Positions 6,276 to 11,352 of a stretch of 11,352 nucleotides of DNA are shown here, piece after piece; the first letter of the stretch is position 1, and the number at the start of each line of letters is the position of its first letter. The notes under the pieces were generated by a model, which saw only the letters and a program-made list of their open reading frames with translations, was not told the origin of the DNA and did no database searches. The stretch spans positions 1-11,352 of the forward strand of contig JAIOSR010000182.1 in assembly GCA_021107495.1 (NCBI GenBank). Direction: 5' to 3'. The position numbers and the translations under genes are program-made. The DNA is from Desulfobacterales bacterium. GTDB taxonomy: Bacteria > Desulfobacterota > DSM-4660 > Desulfatiglandales > Desulfatiglandaceae.

Positions 6276-8129
6276 TCAGAAATCATCTTGATAATCGAGG
6301 GCCGAGGTAAAAAACATGCTTGATACAAAAAGTTCCTGAAAGCGGCTTGCGGCAGCAAGCTCCCGGTATTCAATCTTTCCGGCAATTCGTTCGGCCTCTT
6401 TTCTTTTGTTTTTGTCCAACAGGGTCAGGCACGATCCGTGTCCGGCCGCATTGCCGACCCCAATAACCTTGGCTGTCTCGCAGGCGGGAAAGAGATCAAC
6501 GGTGCATGCGTCAAGGGGATCCGCGTAGTTACCACACGCCCCTGCTAACAGGATTCGCCGGACCTGTTCACCCTCAAACTGCTCCATTAACAGGGTCGCA
6601 CCCGCATACACTGCGGACCTGGCCATCTGCAATTCGGCCACGTCTTTCCGCGTTATCACAATATCCTGTTTTGTTGCGGTTTCAGATGCCCGGACCAGGA
6701 CAAATTCCGTGCCATCTTCCCCGTCACGGAGGCGAGGGGATTGAATTTCTTCGCTAAAATTTCCCTTTTCCAGAATGATTCCCGTCCTTATCATTTCAGC
6801 AATAGCCGAGATGATACCGGACCCGCATAGACCTAAGGGGGCTTCATTATCAATAGTCTCCCATTTTACATCCAGCGAGACCGGGTCGATTTTAAGCCGC
6901 TCAATGGCGCCGGCCGAGGCCCGCATGCCCCATCGGATGTGCCCGCCTTCAAAGGCCGGGCCTGCGGCTGTAGAACAGCAGAGCATACGGTTTTTGTTTC
7001 CAAGGACAATTTCGCCGTTGGTGCCCAGGTCAATGAGAAGGGTGGGGATCTTACTCTTGTGAAGACCGGTGGCCAGAACGCACGCGATTGTGTCACTCCC
7101 CACAAATCCTGCCTTGAGGGGTAGCAGATGGACATAGGCCGAGGCCCCGATCTTGATACCCAGATCCCTGGCCTTATAGTCCTGACTCTCTTGAAGGACG
7201 GGCGGGTAGGGCGCTATGGGCAGATATTGGGGATCAAGACCCACAAACAGGTGGTGCATTGCCGTGTTTCCTACGACAGTTGCTTCCATAATCCGGGACG
7301 GATCGATACCGGCCTCTGAAGATGCCTCGACGATTAAGGCATTCAGGCATTCAACAATGCTTGACCGTAGTTTTTCAAGGCCACCGGACTCCTCGTGACA
7401 AAAAGATATCCGGGTAATGACATCATCGCCCATGGCAATCTGAGGATTCATGGCGGATTTCACTGAAAGCTTATTGCCTGTAAGCAGGTCCATAAGATAT
7501 CCCACCACGGTCGTTGTGCCGATATCAAAGGCCATGCCGAAAAGCCCATCCTGTCTTCCGGCATAAAGATCAATTATCTCCCTTTTGTCCCGGATAGTTG
7601 CGGTAATCCCTTTCCGGTCTGAACGCAGCGTGTGGGGGAGTTTTTGCAGCACAAAGGGGTCAAGCCCGGGCCGGTGGATCCCGTACGCGCTTGAAAGGGC
7701 AAGCAGAAGCCTTTCCCTGTCAGCTATTACGGAATTGAGGACCGGAGGCGCGACTTCCACATAATATTGGTTAACATTGGACTGCAATTGCACGGGATAC
7801 TGGTGTTCCGCATCCGATGTCAGTATGACCTGGCGTTTGAGCCGGCTTTCTTCAGGAATGAGGACAACTGCCCCGTTTGTCAATATGGTATCGCAGGCCA
7901 AACGATACCCTCTGTCTACAAGCTCGCCGAATACCTCGCATTCCCTGTCCGAGGGCGGGGGAAGGGGGCCGTCACTCTTCTCCACGATGACCTTGCACTT
8001 GCCGCAGATCTTTTTGCCCCCGCATGTCGATTGCAGGGAAACACCGGCTTCCCGGGCCAATTCCAGTATGTTTTTAACGCCATCCGGTTGCGCCGTCTTT
8101 TCAAAAGGCAAAAAAAGGATTTCCGTCAT
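6276..8129 (-). CDS. RACo-like reductive activator of corrinoid proteins ([2Fe-2S] + ASKHA ATPase)
   Basis: Corrinoid methyltransferases fail when cobalt drifts to Co(II); RACo proteins use ATP and an electron from a [2Fe-2S] cluster to return it to Co(I). Residues 1-95 here are a plant-type ferredoxin domain with C36, C42, C45 (STCGGKKICGKC) and C79. A linker/middle region follows, then the acetate-kinase/Hsc70-like ATPase part (from about 198) with FDIGTTTVVG, LIDLGTNGEIV, AGPAFEGG, LCGSGI and LAGACGNYADP. At 617 residues it is the usual family length. I start it at ATG 8129 because AGGGGAG lies 8 bp upstream; an in-frame ATG at 8150 adds 7 residues but has no ribosome-binding site. It follows the corrinoid fusion gene on the same strand but beyond a terminator, so it probably has its own promoter. 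Its natural client is very likely the corrinoid domain of that fusion. Confidence 0.93.
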   Translation of the reverse strand: MTEILFLPFEKTAQPDGVKNILELAREAGVSLQSTCGGKKICGKCKVIVEKSDGPLPPPSDRECEVFGELVDRGYRLACDTILTNGAVVLIPEESRLKRQVILTSDAEHQYPVQLQSNVNQYYVEVAPPVLNSVIADRERLLLALSSAYGIHRPGLDPFVLQKLPHTLRSDRKGITATIRDKREIIDLYAGRQDGLFGMAFDIGTTTVVGYLMDLLTGNKLSVKSAMNPQIAMGDDVITRISFCHEESGGLEKLRSSIVECLNALIVEASSEAGIDPSRIMEATVVGNTAMHHLFVGLDPQYLPIAPYPPVLQESQDYKARDLGIKIGASAYVHLLPLKAGFVGSDTIACVLATGLHKSKIPTLLIDLGTNGEIVLGNKNRMLCCSTAAGPAFEGGHIRWGMRASAGAIERLKIDPVSLDVKWETIDNEAPLGLCGSGIISAIAEMIRTGIILEKGNFSEEIQSPRLRDGEDGTEFVLVRASETATKQDIVITRKDVAELQMARSAVYAGATLLMEQFEGEQVRRILLAGACGNYADPLDACTVDLFPACETAKVIGVGNAAGHGSCLTLLDKNKRKEAERIAGKIEYRELAAASRFQELFVSSMFFTSALDYQDDF

Positions 8130-8167
8130 TATTTCAACTCCCCTGGTCATAGTTTAGAAAAAAGCGG

Positions 8168-8183
8168 GGCAAGCCCTGCGCCT
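8168..8183 (-). promoter_or_regulatory. Candidate sigma-54 promoter for the RACo-like gene
   Basis: The minus strand reads AGGCGCAGGGCTTGCC: GG (8182-8181) and GC (8170-8169) exactly 10 bp apart, with GGC-C and TTGC matching the -24/-12 consensus TGGCACGN4TTGCA. The start would be near 8157, 28 bp before the ATG. The same bases form a small GC-rich hairpin (8164-8179) followed on the minus strand by six Ts, so a terminator-like or repeat-derived origin is an alternative. Confidence 0.35.
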
Positions 8184-8203
8184 ACAGACATAATTTTATA
8201 GGG

Positions 8204-8266
8204 GATGAATAAGAAAAGGGCAACGGTATAATCCGTTGCCCTTTTTGATTTCACGTCTTATTCATC
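8204..8266 (-). terminator. Strong terminator after the corrinoid methyltransferase fusion gene, with outer inverted arms
   Basis: AAAAGGGCAACGG (8214-8226) and CCGTTGCCCTTTT (8233-8245) form a perfect 13-bp stem with a 6-base loop. T-rich runs follow on both strands, so it can work in both directions, and it sits 45 bp past the stop of the fusion gene. Outside it GATGAATAAGA (8204-8214) and TCTTATTCATC (8256-8266) are a second perfect inverted pair, so the whole 63 bp can fold as one long hairpin. Confidence 0.85.
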
Positions 8267-8290
8267 AGAGAACCGACTCCCAGAGCAGTC

Positions 8291-10927
8291 TCAGGCTGCA
8301 ATTCCCATAAGTTCCTTGATCTTTTTCACCCCGTCCGCGGCATTCTTGGCATGGGCATCGGCCCCGCAGACCTCTAAAATAAACTTAGGGGTTAGTGCGG
8401 CCCCGCCACAGATGATCTTTATTCTATCGGAAATATCACTGCTTTTGATAGCCGTGATAGTCTCCTTCACATGCGGGTCGCCCGTAGTCAACAAAGAAGA
8501 GATCCCTACGATGTTCGCGTTGTTATCTCTTGCTGCATTCATGAATTCGTCGGAGGGCACGTTTTCACCCAAGTCTATCACCTTAAACCCTGAAGTTTCT
8601 AACAGGAGTTTTGTCAGGTTTTTCCCGATATCGTGAAGATCACCAAAAACCGTTCCCAAAACCACTGTGCCCAAGTCCTTGGTATCCTGATCCTTTTTCA
8701 GTAGAGGTGAGACCAGATCAACGCATGCCTGCATTGACTTGGCGGCCATCATCATCTCCGGGACAAAAATTTTCTTTTTCTCAAACTTGTCACCCACAAT
8801 ATTAAGACCGGCAATAAGATAGTTGTTTATGATATCCTGGGGATCCGCGCCCCGGTCCAGTGCCTTTTGGGTGAATTCTACGGCTAATTTGCGTTTTCCC
8901 GAAATAACAGCCTCTTTTATGGTTTCAAGGTCCGTACCCTCAAGTTCTTTTTTAACTGGCGGTTTTGTCTCTTTAACCTTCCCTGATTTTTTTGCCGAAG
9001 CAGAGAGATAGCTCATGCAAAATTCGTCTTTGCCCAATAAGAGGTCTGTGAGCAATGTGGCCCTTCGCATCTCCCATATTGTCGGGTCGGAAATGGGGCA
9101 GGTCAGGCCGCTCAGGGCTGCCATCGCCAAAAAAACAGTATTTATGGATGCACGTTCGGGTAGCCCAAAGGAGATATTGGAAAGCCCTAATGTTTGATTG
9201 ACACCCAGTTCATCGCGAATAAGCCGGAGCGCCTTTATGGTCTCCAGGCCGGCCTGGTCATCGGCGCTGATGGCCATGGCCAGGGGATCAATGATTACAT
9301 CCTCGCGGGGAATACCTGTCTGTTCGGCCCTCTCCACAATCAGCCTGGCAATTTCAAGGCGTTTTTCGGCCTCTTTGGGAATCCCGTTATCGTCCATGGT
9401 GAGCCCGATTACCGCGGCATTGTGGGCCTTGACCAAAGGCAGGATCCGCTCGAGTTTGTGTTCTTCACCATTAACCGAATTGACCAGTGCCTTTCCCTTA
9501 TATGCCATAAGACCGGCCTCCAATGCCTTTGGGAGGGCCGAGTCAATGCAGAGTGGTACGTCCGTGACCTCCTGTATTGCCAATATGGCCTCTTTTAACA
9601 TTTTTGGTTCGTCAATACCTGATACACCCACATTGACGTCGATTATTTGCGCGCCTTCCTCCACCTGCTTGATGGCTTCTGATCGAACCAGATCGAGATT
9701 TCCATCCTCCAATGCCTGGGCCAGCTTTTTCCGGCCCGTGGGGTTGATGCGTTCTCCGATGATAACAAGGGGGTTCGAAGGTCCTATTATAACCGTTTTT
9801 GTGGCACTCGATACACGGGTTTCCACCGGTGTTGCGGTTTTGCCGGACCCAAAAAAGAACCGTCCTTCAGTCGCAGAAGGAACATCGCCGTCGATCTTAC
9901 CATATTCTGCGGCGGTCGTGAGCGCCGTCTTGACGTTTTCATCGGGTGTGCCATAGGTCAACCCGACCGTGTCAATGGAAAAATTGTGAAGTGGGGCGCC
10001 ATTATCAATCAAACGGCGCACCTCTGTTGCCACATCTTCCGCTGAGCCGTTCTTCATCAAGACAGGGCTTATGCGGGCATTGACAGCTACCTCGGGGCCG
10101 AATACTTCCCTGGTCTTTTTTACATCAGACCCGAAACCGATCTCAACAAACTCGAGATGGTGAACCTTGGCATATCCGTACAATACCTCGTCAACGGAAC
10201 CACAATGGTGGATCCCGACAGGATGACAGGCATCGGCCACCTGGTTGTCGTACTCAAGGACAAAGTCCTCATAGGTGTCCAATGAGATCTGCTCTGCAGT
10301 ACAATTGGGAAACACGTAAAGCTTTGGATCACACATGGGTGTAACGTCTATGGCCCCTGTACCGGTAGTTTTTTCGTTGAATCTGAAGAGCTGAATTATG
10401 CACTCCGCGCATATCCCAAGCAAATGACGGCACAACTCGGGCTTTTCAAAAAAGTCAATATATAACTGATCCCCCCTGATCTTGAGGGCCAGATTTTGAA
10501 CACCCGTGGTATTGATATCCCCCACTACTTTTCCGTATTTGTCACTCAGGTACTCAATCTGCTTGATCATATCCGTCATGGGATAGGAATTGAATATGTC
10601 GGGTACTTCCAGTTTCATTACCTCATCTTCGGAGAGATTGAGGGGCATGGCCCAGGGAAGGGCGTCATCATTGTATATGATCTCACAACCAAAAATCGTT
10701 GGAAGCATCACCATGCCGAAGGTTATGAGCGGTTTGGGTTTTGGTTCCGGATCTCCAAGACCCACATCGCCGAATTTTTCGTAAAGCCTCCTGTCAATTT
10801 CCATCCTGGTCTCGATGCGCGTATCGGGATCAAAATAGTATTCCCTGCCAAAGGAAATTCCGAACTGCTTGTGAAACCAGTCAGGGTAAAAGCCTACACC
10901 GAGAGGAATGTGTTCTTTAGATGTCAT
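8291..10927 (-). CDS. Three-module corrinoid methyltransferase: UROD-type + MeTr (pterin-binding) + B12-binding
   Basis: The 878-residue protein joins three modules usually on separate polypeptides. Residues about 1-350 are a UROD-fold methyltransferase (MtaA/CmuA type) with the HxC motif at H240-H241-C242 (GIHHCGS). About 375-640 is a MeTr/AcsE/MetH-like tetrahydrofolate-binding barrel (LVIIGERINPTGRKKL, IIDVNVG, PLCIDS, ALVNSVNGE, LGLSNISFGLP). About 660-745 is the four-helix B12 cap, and 752-878 the cobalamin Rossmann domain with DxHxxG (D763, H765, G768), SxL (810-812) and GG (841-842). CmuA joins UROD and corrinoid domains, and MetH joins MeTr and B12; this adds both. A likely job is methyl transfer from an unknown donor via the corrinoid to tetrahydrofolate, or the reverse to a thiol. 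The Cys usually third in the UROD zinc site (GCGLPPGTP-type) appears as V321 in TVGLTYGTP. ATG 10927 follows AAGGAG at 9 bp. Expression is probably sigma-54 dependent. Confidence 0.9.
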   Translation of the reverse strand: MTSKEHIPLGVGFYPDWFHKQFGISFGREYYFDPDTRIETRMEIDRRLYEKFGDVGLGDPEPKPKPLITFGMVMLPTIFGCEIIYNDDALPWAMPLNLSEDEVMKLEVPDIFNSYPMTDMIKQIEYLSDKYGKVVGDINTTGVQNLALKIRGDQLYIDFFEKPELCRHLLGICAECIIQLFRFNEKTTGTGAIDVTPMCDPKLYVFPNCTAEQISLDTYEDFVLEYDNQVADACHPVGIHHCGSVDEVLYGYAKVHHLEFVEIGFGSDVKKTREVFGPEVAVNARISPVLMKNGSAEDVATEVRRLIDNGAPLHNFSIDTVGLTYGTPDENVKTALTTAAEYGKIDGDVPSATEGRFFFGSGKTATPVETRVSSATKTVIIGPSNPLVIIGERINPTGRKKLAQALEDGNLDLVRSEAIKQVEEGAQIIDVNVGVSGIDEPKMLKEAILAIQEVTDVPLCIDSALPKALEAGLMAYKGKALVNSVNGEEHKLERILPLVKAHNAAVIGLTMDDNGIPKEAEKRLEIARLIVERAEQTGIPREDVIIDPLAMAISADDQAGLETIKALRLIRDELGVNQTLGLSNISFGLPERASINTVFLAMAALSGLTCPISDPTIWEMRRATLLTDLLLGKDEFCMSYLSASAKKSGKVKETKPPVKKELEGTDLETIKEAVISGKRKLAVEFTQKALDRGADPQDIINNYLIAGLNIVGDKFEKKKIFVPEMMMAAKSMQACVDLVSPLLKKDQDTKDLGTVVLGTVFGDLHDIGKNLTKLLLETSGFKVIDLGENVPSDEFMNAARDNNANIVGISSLLTTGDPHVKETITAIKSSDISDRIKIICGGAALTPKFILEVCGADAHAKNAADGVKKIKELMGIAA

Positions 10928-10977
10928 GGTATTCTTCTCCTTAGAGTCATTTGAGTAATTGATCCTTCAATACACTG

Positions 10978-10994
10978 AGCAAGGTTTATGCCAA
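10978..10994 (-). promoter_or_regulatory. Sigma-54 (-24/-12) promoter of the corrinoid methyltransferase fusion gene
   Basis: The minus strand reads TTGGCATAAACCTTGCT. Against TGGCACGN4TTGCW it keeps TGGCA, TTGC and T with GG and GC exactly 10 bp apart (10992-10991 and 10980-10979). Transcription would start near 10967, leaving a leader of about 40 bases before the ATG at 10927. A sigma-54 activator gene is encoded in the same window. Confidence 0.7.
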
Positions 10995-11113
10995 AGATTT
11001 GGTGCGGATCAAAGTTACCCTTGTTTACCTTAGATAGAAATGATAAACAACCGGTGAATTTAAAAAACACCACCTTTTGGCCCGGAAAATGATCTGTGTA
11101 CAGACAGGCAGAC

Positions 11114-11129
11114 GGTGCAATATTACACC
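11114..11129. promoter_or_regulatory. Proximal candidate enhancer (activator-binding) palindrome
   Basis: GGTGCAATATTACACC is a near-perfect 16-bp palindrome (GGTGYAATATTRCACC) centred about 155 bp upstream of the predicted sigma-54 start. That is the usual distance for an enhancer-binding protein dimer. It pairs with a similar site 30 bp further out. Confidence 0.6.
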
Positions 11130-11143
11130 AATCGGGCACATTC

Positions 11144-11159
11144 GGTGCAACAATACACC
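11144..11159. promoter_or_regulatory. Distal candidate enhancer (activator-binding) palindrome
   Basis: GGTGCAACAATACACC shares the GGTGCAA half and CACC end with the proximal site. Its centre is 30 bp away, about three helical turns, so two dimers would sit on the same face of the DNA. The shared design argues for one regulator, probably the PAS/sigma-54 protein encoded nearby (inference). Confidence 0.55.
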
Positions 11160-11160
11160 G

Positions 11161-11280
11161 TCAATCGCTTGGGTCTTTCTTGGTGAGTATACGGTTTTTA
11201 AGGGATTTCGTAGCTGAAAAAGACAAACAGGCAATTGGTACGGATAATGCAACCTTCTTCTTACTCTTGACTGTTTTCAT
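11161..11280 (-). CDS. Possible 39-residue small basic protein upstream of the enhancer sites (uncertain)
   Basis: The frame reads MKTVKSKKKVALSVPIACLS, then FSATKSLKNRILTKKDPSD and TGA. The basic start followed by a short apolar stretch (VALSVPIACLSF) is faintly leader-like but short. GGGA lies about 9 bp before the ATG. It ends 1 bp before the distal palindrome and does not overlap either site. I recognise no family and it may be chance. In the remaining bases to the window end (11281-11352) I see nothing identifiable. Confidence 0.2.
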   Translation of the reverse strand: MKTVKSKKKVALSVPIACLSFSATKSLKNRILTKKDPSD

Positions 11281-11352
11281 ATCTTAATCCCAGGTTAAAA
11301 TTCCGTGTGCGGGTTGTGTTTTCCTGTGTCACTGTTACTGCTATTGATGGAC

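Noticed and set aside
8164..8179. GC-rich hairpin with a T-run as a second terminator before the RACo-like gene
   Set aside because: The stem has a mismatch and a very tight loop, and the bases fit a -24/-12 promoter at least as well, so it is not listed as a terminator.
7767..8201. Plus-strand open frames opposite the start of the RACo-like gene
   Set aside because: They run antisense through the ferredoxin-domain codons and have no ribosome-binding site or recognisable motif.
9198..9956. Long plus-strand open frame (252 codons) opposite the corrinoid fusion gene
   Set aside because: It is antisense to well-conserved MeTr-domain codons, is rich in Ser/Pro/Arg as expected of a shadow frame, and resembles no family.
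11053..11074. GGTG...CACC inverted words that might be a third enhancer site
   Set aside because: The spacing between halves is 11 or 14 bases, not 8, and the inner bases do not match the two good palindromes.
1..11352. CRISPR array, tRNA or rRNA genes
   Set aside because: No regularly spaced direct repeats and no recognisable tRNA or rRNA sequence were seen on either strand.

Overview
The window looks like a chromosomal piece of an anaerobic, corrinoid-using bacterium, most likely a sulfate-reducing or related Desulfobacterota (deltaproteobacterial) lineage. This is inferred from gene content and repeat style, not from a marker gene. The clues are a corrinoid methyltransferase, a RACo-type corrinoid activator, a PAS/sigma-54 activator, a short MetE-like protein, and intergenic regions full of small inverted-repeat elements.

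Left part (1-2743): the 5' end of an Old Yellow Enzyme-type flavin oxidoreductase (minus strand, cut by the window edge). Next is a J-domain protein gene (minus strand) whose frame is broken by one TGA, with recognisable C-terminal DnaJ sequence continuing after it. A coupled plus-strand pair follows: a 77-residue protein and a YkgJ-like cysteine-cluster protein. Then comes a decayed four-helix-bundle (23S intervening-sequence type) gene remnant between inverted CAAGG-rich repeats.

Middle part (2744-6275): a 347-residue core-MetE-like methyltransferase (plus strand), a MITE-like repeat cluster, and a convergent PAS-PAS-AAA+-Fis sigma-54 activator (minus strand). Upstream of the activator is an AT-rich palindromic repeat.

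Right part (6276-11352): a RACo-like [2Fe-2S]/ASKHA ATPase and an 878-residue protein fusing three modules of corrinoid methyl transfer: a UROD/MtaA/CmuA-type methyltransferase, a pterin-binding MeTr domain and a B12-binding domain. Both are on the minus strand. A strong terminator separates them. The fusion gene has a well-spaced sigma-54 -24/-12 sequence, and two similar 16-bp palindromes lie about 155 and 185 bp upstream of the predicted start, as expected for enhancer sites. A weaker -24/-12 match precedes the RACo gene.

Working model (inference): the sigma-54 activator senses a methylated substrate or metabolic state and switches on the fusion protein. The fusion moves a methyl group between an unknown donor or acceptor (UROD domain), its own corrinoid, and tetrahydrofolate (MeTr domain). 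RACo re-reduces the corrinoid when it oxidises to Co(II). The MetE-like protein may be a further methyl-transfer partner, for example to homocysteine or another thiol. No separate MttB/MtaB-type substrate methyltransferase is visible, so the fusion may be self-contained, as CmuA is for chloromethane.
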